Assembly (NCBI GenBank): GCA_001972305.1
Contig: BDDD01001958.1
Location: 62,001-126,000 of the forward strand
Reading direction: 5' to 3'
Origin: Cephalotus follicularis
Taxonomy: Eukaryota > Streptophyta > Magnoliopsida > Oxalidales > Cephalotaceae
DNA length: 64,000 bases
Shown here one piece after another: positions 1 to 12,900 of this stretch. Position numbers and translations under genes: made by a program. The number at the start of each line of letters is the position of its first letter. Position 1 is the stretch's first letter. Under the pieces are notes generated by a model, which was not told where the DNA came from, made no database searches, and worked only from the letters and a program-made list of their open reading frames with translations.

Positions 1-1
1 C

Positions 2-199
2 TTTGAAGGCCCAAGATTGTGGTTGGAAAAGCAAGGGGTGGATTTTGAAATGCCTCAGGACTACAATAGTGAAGGACAGAATCGGGAGCCTCAGACCATG
101 CTCAAGAGCATCCGAAAATACCACAAAAAAACCAGGTCTGCTCTATGTCGTCTCTTTGGGATATGTGGGAAGGCCGTATTCCAAGCCTCTCAAGAATGA
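2..199 (+). CDS. C-terminal exon of an unrecognised upstream gene (partial)
   Basis: An open frame enters from the left edge of the window and ends at a TGA at 197-199, giving about 65 residues. The peptide is hydrophilic at first (FEGPRLWLEKQGVDFEMPQD) and then basic, with a KSIRKYHKKTRSALCRLFG stretch before a short hydrophobic and cysteine-bearing tail. I do not recognise the family. The AT-rich sequence after the stop fits a 3' UTR. No internal start codon is needed if this is a last exon. The alternative is a chance open frame, but amino-acid use looks protein-like and the DNA here is far less AT-rich than the sequence just after it. Confidence 0.45.
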   Translation, partial: FEGPRLWLEKQGVDFEMPQDYNSEGQNREPQTMLKSIRKYHKKTRSALCRLFGICGKAVFQASQE

Positions 200-764
200 A
201 TACTTCGTGGCCAATTCTTTCACTTAATATATTTTCTATCTACGTTCTACACTATTGACTATTTTTTTTATTACATATTTCTTTGTTGTATTCATAAGTG
301 ATGTGTCATCACAAATATCAAAAATAAATTATCAAGTTATTATAGATAATTATTTTATTAAAAATTAAAAAACTATTTATTATATTTTAAAAAATATTAA
401 AAATATATTATTGATAAATCATTTCACAATGGAAAAAATAAATATTTAATGAGATTAAGACAAAACATTAAAAACATGGACGTTGACTGAATTTGTGAAG
501 CAGCCAGCCAAGTAGTAAATAGTAACCAATGAAAGAGAGAGAATGAGATGCAAAAGTGACAATTTTGAGAATAAAAAGCAAATATGAAAATAGAGGCCCC
601 CCTGCCCTGGATTGGTCCTGGCTTCTTCTTCTTACTACTACTTAAAAAAAAGGTTCAGTGAAGGAAGTTGACAACACAATCATAAACAGAATCAGTCAAT
701 AATTGCGATATTTTAGAAGAAATTAAGGAAATAAGAATAATATAAACAAAAGAAAAATCAATCA
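200..764. other. AT-rich intergenic region and probable XEG113 promoter/5' UTR
   Basis: No gene is visible. From about 235 to 480 the sequence is strongly AT-rich (runs such as TTATTATATTTTAAAAAATATT), fitting the 3' flank of the upstream gene. From about 480 it becomes more mixed and leads into the XEG113-like start codon at 784, so promoter and 5' UTR should lie here. I could not place a TATA box or transcription start with confidence. Confidence 0.5.
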
Positions 765-783
765 CAGAGAAAGAGAGAGAGAG
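765..783 (+). repeat. GA-rich tract directly before the XEG113 start codon
   Basis: An AGAGAAAGAGAGAGAGAG tract ends at the ATG. GA/CT tracts in plant 5' UTRs can bind BBR/BPC GAGA-binding factors (established for that family). A role here is inference. A matching CT tract lies just after exon 1. Confidence 0.7.
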
Positions 784-943
784 ATGGGGAGGTACCAGGA
801 AATGGCGAATTCGAAGCCGTTGTTCCTCACGATCTACGCCGCCGTGATTGTCGGAATAGCTGTCTCCTCGTTTTATGTTCTGTCTGCGGGCAACTCTCTT
901 CTCACTACTTACCCTACTTCTTGGCTCTCTTCCTCCAGTAACT

Positions 944-985
<42 letters not shown>

Positions 986-3900
986 GATTTTAATGTCCAC
1001 ATTTTCTTCTTTGTGGTAATAGTTTATGATCTATAAACAGAATTTAAGTATCTGAGTATGTGTTAATGTTGTGAAAGTTTTAAGTCTTGAATTCAATGTT
1101 GATGTTTTATCATGGGTTGACTTTCAACTGTAACATGGAATTATTTATTGACTTTCAACTGTTTCTTTTCCTCTTTCTATGGCATAATTTATCAACACTC
1201 CAGTGCTTTCTTTATACTCCACTCTCCATGTGTTGCCTTTTCAACATTTAACTATCTGCTTTGATTTAGTACTCGTCCGTCAATACCTTTAGATCATTAT
1301 TAGGGTGTCTACAAATTCTGGGATCTTCAAACTGACTTCCTAACATCAAGTCTTTGTTTAATAAACTGTTCCATTGGTTTTAAGTAAGAACAGGCTATAT
1401 GAATTATGCTTCTTTTTCCTTTTCAATTTTTTGATGATGTGATCCGGCGTTTTCTTCCAACTTAGTCCAAGCAGCTTACAACAGTTTATTTTGTTACCAT
1501 TTTGTTTGGTTGAAATTCTATCATTTCATTGTTGACTATTTTATATATTAAGCTTTTTCTGCATGCTCTCTCTCTCTCTCTACCAATTAATATTATGGAG
1601 CCACACATTAGACTCTAAGGACTTTAGGATAAGTAGGACCAAAACAGAATATATGGATTGTAATTTTACCAACACTAGGCAAGTACATAAGGATGTAGTT
1701 AAATTAAAAGGGTAGGAGGTTCCTAAGAAATATGTTTTTTGATATTTCATATCTATTATAAATAAGAATGGTGGGTTTAAAGATGATAATAACTATATAA
1801 TTAAAACGGTATGGATGAAATGGAGAAGTGCAATTGGAGTCTTATGTGATAAGAGAGTGCCAGTTAAGTTAAAGGACAACTTTCATAGGGCAGCTATAAG
1901 TCTAGCGATACTTTATGGAACGGAATGTTTCCAATAAACTTAGTGTAATTGAAATGATAATGTTGAGATGGATATACGTGAATACAAGAAAAGATAGAAT
2001 AACAAATGATTACATTAGGAATAAGGTAGGAGTAACGCCTATTGAAGTTAAACTGAGAGAAAACCGTATAAGGTTGTTTGGACATGCCGAGTATAGACCC
2101 TTAGATGCATTGGTGAGAAAATGGGATACTTTCATAGTAGATAGACACTAGAGGGGCAGGGGTAGACCTAAAACTACATGGGTAGAAGTAATAAAGAATG
2201 ATTTACTCAACAAGAAACTTACAACCGATATATCTCTAGATAGAGCGCAATGGAGAAAGAGGATTCATGTAGCCAACCCAACTAGTTTGGGATTGAGGCA
2301 TAGTTGTTGTTGTTGTTGTCTCTCTCCCTTTCTCTTGCGCACGCTTTCAATAGATTTTACTTGTCCCATTGAACTTGTTGTTTCAGATGTAGAATCTCCT
2401 TATGCAAATCAGTCGCACAATATTTCTGAATCGACAGTGGATGTGGTGCCAGCGCCTCCATCACAACCCCAAAACATATGGACGAAACCTATATGGGAGG
2501 TTCCACTTACTAAAAAGATGCCACCTTTGAAGAAATTTAGACTGACAAAAGAATTGGTTGAGCAAAGGGTGAAAGATAATGTAATAATAGTTACTTTCGG
2601 TAACTATGCGTTTATGGATTTCATCCTGACTTGGGTTAAACATTTGTCGGATTTAGGGCTGTCTAATCTCCTAGTGGGTAAGTGACCTTGTAGTTTCAGC
2701 CTCATATGTAGTCAGAGTTGTTTGTTATCTGTATAAGTGCTTTTCAAATCTTAGGTAGATATGAAATGTTGTTATAGGTGCAATGGACACCAAGATTTTG
2801 GAGGCTTTGTATTGGAAAGGAGTTCCGGCTTTTGATATGGGCAGCCATATGAGTACCGTAGATGTTGGCTGGGGATCACCTACATTTCATAAAATGGGGA
2901 GAGAAAAAGTTATTCTGATAGATGCAATCCTCCCTTTTGGTTATGAGCTACTGATGTGTGATACAGACATGGTTTGGTTGAAGGTACTAGTTTTAATAGC
3001 CATATATCTGTTACATCTTTTATTCCCTTGTTTAACTCATTTGCCATTATATAGGCTCATGAGTCATGACTGCCATAAATGTCAGCATTCACAACCTAAA
3101 ATTATTGTGTTGTCTGCTATTTTCCTTTAACAGAACCCGCTTCCATATCTTGCTCAGTATCCAGATGCAGACGTCTTAACTTCAAGTGATCAAGTTGTAC
3201 CAACAGTGGTTGATGATCGGTTGGACATTTGGCAACAAGGTGAATATTAGATTATAAACATCTTATTTTTCATATCCATGTTTCCTGCATATGCCTTCTG
3301 GTTTCTTCTTACTTCACCTAAATAATTATTTTGCAAACTTATTAATTTTCTGTATGCTGCACTTCTCTTGTGGTTGTTCTTTCATAATCACTCTGCTAAA
3401 AGGATTGTTTCTTCATCTTCGACAGTTGGTGCTGCCTACAATATAGGAATTTTCCACTGGCGACCAACAGAGTCTTGCAAAAAACTGGCAAAAGAATGGA
3501 AAGAAATGCTTCTAGCTGATGATAAGATATGGGATCAGAATGGGTTCAATGACATTGTACGCAGGCAGTTAGGACCATCTGTTGACGGGGACAGTGGACT
3601 CGTCTATGCTTATGATGGAAATCTCAAGCTTGGAATTTTTCCAGCAAGTATATTTTGTAGTGGACATACTTTTTTTGTGCAGGTAGGATAATTAATTAGT
3701 TCTTTGTAATTTTGACACTATGTCATCCTGTTTTTTCTTCCGTAAAAAAAAAAAAATAGTGAATTTCAACTAGTTACCCATTTTCTTTATGCATTTATTT
3801 TTCCAATTTCCAAGCGTCTTTCTTGGATCGATTCAACATATTAGGATAAACTGTATATAATGCATGTCCTGAGCTCTGATACTATATTTTGCAGGCCATG

Positions 3901-6900
3901 TATCAACAACTTAGATTGGAGCCATATGCAGTGCATACCACCTTCCAGTATGCAGGTACTGAAGGAAAGCGCCACCGATTGCGGGAAGCTATGGTTTTCT
4001 ATGATCAAGCAGAATATTATGATGCTCCAGGTAATTATATACCTCGAATTTTTATGTTTTATTAGATAAAAACTTTGGTTAACGGTGGAATGCAGGATTG
4101 AACTATTCTTTTTTCGTTTCTAGTTTTTTTTTTTAAATTTTTTACTGCAATAGATTGTGATGTCATCATTGGCTGCTGAATTCCTTTATACGAGGCTCAT
4201 TTGTTAACCAAGTATATTTACTGTCTATTAGTCTTTTCATTCATGGGTGTGTGTTGTGTGTGTGAAGGGACTGAGTCCAAACAGTGGCTACTGGTAACTG
4301 TTTCTTGAATTGACGTTTATATTGTTTTAAATTGGCATGAGAGTTGAATATTTCCCATGATAAAAGATTGTCAAGGAACATTTCCCAGCATCTTCTTGTA
4401 ACTAATTCTACATATTTCTCGAGAGTAAAATCTTTAATGGTAAATCATGTTCCACTTTCTGCCTATATTCTCATCCTAATAGAAAGGAACCTTGCATTCA
4501 ATAAAAAAAAATTGACTTTGTCTGCAATATTGATTTTGGTTCCAAACTAGAGTTTAGAACTACTTATGCTAAATGCTTGGCACTTTTACCAATGGATTAA
4601 TGCATCATAACATTTGCTCTTTGCATAAAGCCTTGCTTAACTTCTTAGAAAAATGCAGGAGGTTTCTTGTCATTTAAGCCAAAAATTCCCAAGCGTTTGT
4701 TACTAGATGGGGAGCACAACTTGGAATCACACTTTTCCCTTATTAACTACCAAGTATGCAGGCATTCACCTAATGTCACTAACTTCTGCCTCTTGATTTG
4801 GTATTACCCGTTGATTCTCATAACTTTATAATTTTATGGACTGTTTAGATAAAACAGATAAGGTCGGCACTTGCTATTGCTTCACTGTTGAATCGTACGC
4901 TGGTGAGGAAACTTTACTTTGCATGCCCATCATTCATTATCTCTAGTGGTTGGTGCTATTATGAAAGAGCTTCCACGTTAAATTAATAAAGAGGTTTGTG
5001 TTTTTATAGTTGTAGAATAATGTGCAGATGGCCTAATTTTCTCTGTTCAGTTACACATTACGCGTGCCTTTCTAATGATTATGATCTTGTATATCCAAAA
5101 AGATTTAATTTCAATGTCATCTGTACTGTACAGAATTTGCTATTTTTACCAGGGTCTGGTTATGGCGCATAAGTTGTAGATGGAAACAAATAGCAAAGTT
5201 ACTCCTTCAATAAAGCTTAAAATAAGGAACTTATCACACCACTAAAACTCCTTTTCTATATATCTTGTGACACAATGTATCTGCCTTCCTTACTAAATGA
5301 GTCCTCTTATCCAAAAAATTAAACCATAGTTGTAAGAAGTTTGGGCAAAAGTATTATATGAAAGAAATTAGTTGTTTGGCATGACAATCACAATGGAAAT
5401 TGTGCTAGTAGAAAAAATAACACTTTAAGAATTGTTTGATATCATTCACTTGTTAGGTTTTCTAATGCTCTTTTAGATGATTCTCCAGATATTGCGGTGA
5501 AAGAAGTAATCTTTTTTGAAGGAAAATTTATTGATTTGACCTTCACAATAACAACAGTGGTTAAAGTTCTAGTGGAAATAGTGCTTTTAGAGTCATTCAT
5601 AATTATGCACTTGCAGCTGTTCAAATGCTTTCAATAGTGATTCTATGTATATTAATAATAGAAGAAGAATTATCTGATGATAGATTTATTGCTTTGATCA
5701 TGATTGTAATAATGGATTTTTTTTATTCTTTTATTTTTGTAGAAATGCACTTTGAAATCAATTGATATTAGGAAATTGTGGCCGTTCAAATGCTTTTAGT
5801 AGGTAATTTTATGTGTTTTTACAATGAAAGTATTATTTTTTTAATTAATTTTTTTTGGGCAAATCCCACAATAGCACCATAAAAAAGTAGTGATTTCCCA
5901 ATTTGGCACACAATATTTCTTTTTTTCCAATTTGGCACACAATATTTCTTTTTTTCCAATTTGGCGCACTACAGTGGAAAAAATCTCAATGTGATGCACG
6001 ACGTTAGTTTCCGTTAACAAAATTGGGGAAATCCCCATGTGACCCGCACGTGGTGCGCCAAATTAGAAAATCATTACTTTTTTAGGACGTCATTCTGGGA
6101 TTTTTCCCTAAAAAAATAATATGGTAGCTGAATGACGTGTCATTTCACGTTTAAGTTAGGGTTTCACTAATTTTGTTAAAGGCAGCTAACAGTATGCGCC
6201 ATATTGGGATTTTTTTTCACTGTAATGCGTCAAATTGAAAAAAATAAAATTGTTTTGCATCAAATTGGGAAATCACTACTTTTTGAGGACGTCATCTTGG
6301 GATTTCCCCCTTTTTTTTGGAAGAATAAACTAACAAGTAATGCCTACACTACATTTGGAAGAAATATTAAGTGTATCGTTCATGCAGGAAATAGTGGAAA
6401 AAAAAAGTGCTACATATTATCACTTTTAGAATTGTTTGAAGCTATGCACTTGTAGCTGTTGAAATTTTTTGTTAAAAGGTGATCGTATGTGGTTTTGTAT
6501 CGTAACAAGAAGCTTTTGAAAGAAGCACCCATTGTTTTGGTTGTGTTGGCAACAATGGAAAAAACGAAGCGTTTAATATTATGCACTTTTAGCCCTTCAA
6601 ATTTTTTTGTTAAGTGATTCTATCTGAGTTCATAATCTAAGAAGTATTTCTTAAAGAAGCACATACTCTTTTAGTCGTTGTGGATACGGTGGAAAATGCA
6701 CTGTTCCAATATCTCTTTTAAATTTGTCTTATATTTTTCATTTGTAACCATTAAAATGTTTTTAAAAGTTAATCTTATGCGGTTTCATGGCTTAAGAAGT
6801 AGTATTTGAACTAAAATTTTGTTGTTTCGGTCGAGAAGGCAACAATGGAAAATGTTGAATTGTCAACCATTCCACACTTGGTAGCACACCTACATTGATC

Positions 6901-9900
6901 ACCATATTCAAATGTGGCAACCCATGTGAAAAGTGTGATGATTTTAAATACAATAAATTCAATGCATTCAAACCATGTGAGCTTTTGGATGCCATGAAGG
7001 TTGAATGTAGTCAACATAGAATTCCATTTGGAATTCTATTGCTCTTATTTTAATGTTTTACTTGTACTATAAATATGTGATCTTTGTAAAGAAATAAATA
7101 AGGAAGTAAGAGTTTTTCTCCATTAACACTTTTTCATCCCTCCAATTCTCTCATTCTTTTTCTCAAATTATTTCTTCTATGCAATTTTCTAATTCCTTTT
7201 CCTCTCTTAAATTTCTTTCCGCATGAAATACTAAATTAGCTTTATGCTAATGCACCAATATATCCAACAGAAAAGAATAAGCAACTTTGAATCGTTTGAT
7301 GTTATGCACTTGTAGCCTTTTAAATCCTTTGAAACCTGATTGTTCTTGATTTTATGACGTAAGAAAAGATATGTGAAAGATACACTTGTCTTTTTGGTTG
7401 TGGGGGTAACAAGGGAAAAGAACGCTATTAGAAATGACGCTTTTAAAATCGTTTGATTGTATGCACTTTTATCATTCTATTTTCTTATTGTTATTCCTGT
7501 TTGGTTTTCATAATCTATAAAGAAAATTTTTGAAGAATAACTTTTTGTTTTGGTCTTGGTGGTAACAATGGAAAAAGTGTAGTAGAAATAACACTTTGAC
7601 AGCTGTTTGATACTATATACTTGCTAGGCATTCAAATTCTTTTAATAGGTGACTATGAAGAGTAAATATTTTTTTAAAAAATAAAAATTAACTGTGTTGG
7701 TTGTAACAGTTACAATGGGGGAAAACACCATTTCTAATGTCACTTTTACAATTGATTGATATTATATACGTGTAGATGTTAAAATGAAATCAGTTGGTGA
7801 TTGTATGTGTTCTATATTGTGCTATTGGAAAGGAAAATTTATTGCTTTGGTCGGGAAAGTAACTGATATGGGAAAAAATCACTTCAACAAAAGAGTGGCA
7901 CGTGTCCAGTGCTAGCAGCGCCACGTGCCCTCTGCCAGGTGTCCTTTGCTTAGACTACCAAGTACCAAGGCTTTACAAGCCAAAGTGGGAAACAGTCAGA
8001 GGAAGTGAATTAGTCCTAACTGAGGACTTTGGGGGAGTCCTCGGCAATTCATCAGAGGATCCCCGTTTATGATCCGTGAGGGATTCTCGGCCCTTGGTCA
8101 GAGGAACTCCTCACCTATAACAAAATGTTGACTACGAATCAGCCTACATTCCAGGAGCTCCAAGTTTGGGAAGTTATTAAAGGCTTGGCATCCAATAAAG
8201 AAAGAGGAGGGATCCTCGGCCTTTTGTCAGAGGATCCCCACCCCCACAATGGAATATAGCCGTTACAATAGGCTATATTCCCGGGATTCACCTCCTAAAT
8301 ATCAGCCAACAAGGCGCAATTTCAGGTGGAGATAAGGGAAATCCCGAGATCCTCGGCATTTCCCTAGGGAACACTAATTATCTCCGCAATTTAAGCTAAA
8401 GCAGTTACAACTCGGCACGAGAAATACCAGAACGAAAAGCTTAACAAAGGGGGACAATTTTCTATACTCTAGAGCACCTTGTGCATTGTTTCTCTGCAAA
8501 ACAATTGACTTTAGCATCGGAGTGTCCCCGGGAGAACATCCTCATGGACCTTCGACCCGTTTGTTCTATTTGTGCAGGGAAGACGATCACACGAACACTC
8601 AAACAACCTTTTTCGGGGCATTTCAAAGCGTTTCCTTCAACAAATCAAGCCCTTACACGAGGGGTACTGTTGAGGAAAGATTTCTGCATAAACAGTTGGC
8701 GCCGTCTGTGGGAAACGCAGCAAGAAGCCATTAAGAAGCATGCCTTCGAGAAAGAACACCGACAACCTATGCACTGCAAAGGGCAGCCAGGCCGCTGCTG
8801 GAGATCAACCTCCTCCCACTGGTCAGGCTGTTGTCACTGCCGAGCAAGCTCCCATCACTAGGGAGCAATTCACACGGCTGCTCCAGGGGATGGAGCTCCT
8901 TACCAACCTGTTGGCGACCAATATAGCCAACCGTGAACAAGCCGAACCTGCTCAACCAGTGGCCAGAGGACAATCCGGTCCGAGCAGGCGGTCCGGGAGA
9001 TTCAACAGCCCCAGGGGGCTAGGCGAAACCCGCCAAGGGGGGAAAGACACCCTCCAAGGCGGTTAGAGGTTCAAACACCTCTGGAAGTAGGAGAGAGGCG
9101 AAACCCGCTGAGGAGGGGCCCGCTCCCCCCGAGGCGGTCAGGGGTTGATACACCCTTGAGGAGGAGAGCTGAGGTTGATACATCTCAGAGGGCAGAGTCC
9201 TCAACTGCCCGGGATCACAACAACGATCCTCGGCCCCAACACTCCGAGCATGAACCAATGGAGGAGGATCACCCAGCGGGTGCCAAAGACAATCTGGTGC
9301 ATTCTCACGCATCGCGCAGGCCTGAAACGGTGCGTGGGAATGGGTCAGCACGTCCAGCCTCCTTGGACGGGCACTCACGTATTTCTAGCAAGACTGAGAA
9401 CATTGAAGACGTTGAGCAAGCAATGAACAGAAAGCTTGCGGAGATGGAGAGAAGGCTCCAAGGAGCCGAGCAGGAAAGGGGATATTTGGCCGAGGTGCGC
9501 AACATTAGTGCCAACCCCTTCACATCCGAGATAATGAAGGAGCGTGTCCCTAGTGGATTCCAGTTCCCGAGTCTCCAGCAGTATGATAGGTACACGGATC
9601 CCATCCAACATGTGCGCACTTACATCCAAACCATGTTAGTGCACCAAGCCTGTGATGCCACACTTTGCCGAGAATTTCCGGCAACACTCACTGGTGCAGC
9701 CCAGTCGTGATATTCTACCCTGGTAAAGGGTTCGGTGAAGAATTTCGAGCAGTTTGCACAGCTGTTCGTCACCAAATTCCTCAACAGCACCACGCAAAGG
9801 AGGACTTCAACCCATTTGATCAACGTGGTGCAGAGGAGAGATGAATCACTAAGAGACTACCTCACAAGAGTCAACAAGGAGTCTCTCAAAGTGAAAGACT

Positions 9901-12900
9901 TGGAGCCGTTCTTCGCTCTAGCAGCTCTGAATAGTGGGCTGAAGAATGACTCCCCCTTCACTTTCTCTATGCTGAAGAAGCCCGCGGTGGATATGGCGGA
10001 CTTGCTGAGAAGAGCAGAAAGGTATATCAATGCTGAGGAGGGGATGGCAGCCAGAAAACAAAAAACATCCTGGACGGGCCATCAGGTGGAGAAAGGGGAG
10101 CATTCACGAAATGATCCCAGGAAGGAAGAGAAGAGGAAGGAAAGGTCTGAGCTCCACAGAGATGACCTCAGACACAAGCTGTCCAAGAGGGAGGAATCAC
10201 CAAGGGGAGGGGCACCCATCCCGGCTTACAACAGCTTCGCCCCTCTCCTGGAAACGCGTACCAGGATACTTGCAGTGGAGAAGGATAAGGTCCACATCCA
10301 ATGGCTTGAGCCATTGAGATCCTCGGCGGAGAAAAGGAACGTGGATAAATTTTGCCGGTACCATCGTGACCACGGGCACGATACAGAGGAGTGCAGGCAC
10401 TTAAAGAACTAGATTGAGGACCTAATTCGCAGAGGTCACCTCAGGAAGTATGTGGATAGAGACGCTCCACGGGAAAGAAGGGAGCATAGAGAAGAAGCTC
10501 CTCAACAAGCCGAGGAGCAGCAGCAGCCCAGAGGAGTAATCCACTAATAGTGGAGAAAGTCTTGAAAACCAGATACCATGATGCCATGACCATACTACAG
10601 AACAGATGAAAGTTATCTCCCGCCAGGGAACACTCAAACTTGACACTTTGTTTTTTTTGGGGGGAGGGAGGGGCAGTGAGTCTCAAGTTTGCAAGGGACC
10701 AGAGGCCCAATGTTCATGTCCTTAAACCTCTGAACAGTCGCTGATCAACTCCCTTTAACCAAAAGCCTCCCACCAGAGGAGCACAAAAGACTCCCACCAG
10801 AGGAGCACTTAAGACTACACGTCCCAAGGGAGCAAACACTGGTCAGCATTTCAATGCCCGACCACAACAATATCGTGTCTTGAGAGGCGAATCCATAAGA
10901 ACTCACAACAATCAAGTTCATTGGACTGAGCACTTTAAAATAAGTGTCCCTACGTGGACTGCAAGCTAAGACGACCTGGTCTAGAATATAACGGACCAGA
11001 CGAGACCCTGCTCGGCAAACCCATAAGAAATTGCCCGGCCAGACTTGAAACTTGGTCTACGAACACACCAGAACTCGTAAAGATTAAGTATTGTTGTTCA
11101 AGCGCTTTTGAAACAAAGTGTCCTACGGGGACTAGAAAGCTTGGGTAACTAGGTCTGAAAATTGTAGGACCATCATATGAGAGGTCTACGAAATAGACTA
11201 AGTGAAAATTCCTGAGGGAAATACCAGAGCTCCAATGAAGCTATGAAGTGTGCAGAGGAAACGCGAATTTTGTTGCTCACATCCAATTATCCTGAGGGAG
11301 TTGGAGGTATCAAAATGGAATCAAAGCACACAATGCACTTCATTCATAAGCAGAGAAAGTTACAAGCTACAGAGAGCAAATTACAAGAAAGAAAACGCAA
11401 AAACTAAGACTGGGGAGGATCTTCATGTTCGTCCTCGGGTAGCTGAGGATCTTCAAGAGGCGGAGGATCTTCACGTTCGTCCTCGGGCAGAGGAGCGCTG
11501 AAGGGATTGATGGTTAGAGGCCGAGGAGCCACAAGTTCCAAAGAAGAATCCAAGGTAGGGTCTGAGGGTAAGACAACTAAGTCTGGCGACTCAATTCTCG
11601 TTGCCTCCTCTTCCAGAGCAGACGAAGCTCCCTCTTCCAGAGCAAGTTTAAATTTCTCCTCCTCCTCGTCGGCCCCTTCAGGATAGAAGTCAAAGGCTTT
11701 GGCAGCAGAGCTATACACCACGCCATCCAGAGGAACTTCCGGATGAAGAGAAGAAACCCAGTTCTTACAAGTGCAGAAACCTCGACGGTAGTATTCGGCG
11801 GCTTCCTCAAACACTGCCTCTTCAAAATCTGGAGAAGCTTTGAACTCCTCCACAGAGGACCTCAGCAATGTTTGGAACTTGTCCAAGGCCTTGAACTCCG
11901 TTACAGCTTTGTCCGCTGCCCTCTTCAACCGAGTTTCATCCTTCCGCCGATAGCTGGCGAACTCTGCCTCCACCTCATGGCACCTCTCCCTAGAACGTGC
12001 AAGCTCCTCGTCCAGAGCTTTCTTCTCTGCTCTCTCCTCCTCCAAGTCCTCAACAGCCTGCTTCTTTTCCTCCACGATAGACTCCTGGGCCTTGAGAACT
12101 TCACCCAGTTGAGCCTTGGCAGAGCGAGCAGTCTCCTCCAGCACTGCCATGTCTGCCCTTAGCTTCGTATCTTCGGCAAGGATGGCCGAAAAGTTCTCCA
12201 CTAGCAACTGTGTATTATTCAGAGCCTGTCAGAGGAACGACAATGTCAGAGGAATGGTAATGTCAGAGGAACATCAAACAAAAAAGAGAAGAAACACTTA
12301 CCCTAAGGCTGCTCCGAAGGCACTGGGTCACCAACTCTTCGTTGGTCCACTCCTTCCTCGCCATCATTTCCAAGGGAAAGAAGACCAGTTGGCTAACTGC
12401 TTGAGGAACCCCAGGAGCATTCAGAGTTAACGTGGAGCTGTCCAAAGCCTCCTTGTCGCTGAGCATACTATCAACCTCCCGAGGAGGGGGAAGCAAGATT
12501 GGGTCCTGAGGACTTGCGCCAAGGACACCGGCTTCCTTAGCTTCCTTTCCCTTTCTACTTTTCTTCCTCAGGGGGATATGAACATCCCTGGGAGAGCCCT
12601 CCTCAAGGGGCCGCTTCTCCGCACCACCCCTTTTCTCAGTAGTAGTGGGGATGGGAGCACCCCTGACAGGTTCAAAAGCTTGGGATTTTTGCCTCGACCC
12701 CTCGGTCCTGGCGGCTTTCCCCTCCTACTTTTTGTCAGTGGCTTTCAAAATGTTAGTCAAGTCGCACCGAGAAGCCATCGCTGCAAGAGAATGAAGTAAT
12801 CAGAGTTAAAATCAAAGTTTCAACAAATAAAAGAAAAGGAGGAGACGAAGGCTTTATACAGCTTTCCTCCGCCATGTCAGGCATGGATCTATCTCGGTCA

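Noticed and set aside
784-993. Open frame running from the XEG113 start through the CT tract
   Set aside because: The part after 937 is a (CT)n microsatellite reading as Ser-Leu repeats. The donor at 938 gives the correct phase to exon 2, so the tail is intron.
1915-2151. 78-residue frame in XEG113 intron 1 as a small gene
   Set aside because: It is a piece of an RTE-type LINE reverse transcriptase that ends at an internal stop and continues beyond it.
2287-2400. Start codon candidate in the open frame that contains XEG113 exon 2
   Set aside because: The first part is the LINE tail (Cys run from TTG repeats) and intron. The exon begins at 2387 after TTTCAG.
8481-8861. 126-residue open frame at the end of the 5' LTR, and a shorter twin at 15023-15286
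   Set aside because: Both lie in LTR sequence and one runs over the primer site. They show no domain and occur only because the LTRs are GC-balanced.
12116-12430. Sense-strand frames opposite the antisense module of the intronic element
   Set aside because: They are shadows of the coiled-coil frame on the other strand. The reverse strand has the regular heptad-like pattern and a counterpart in the second element.
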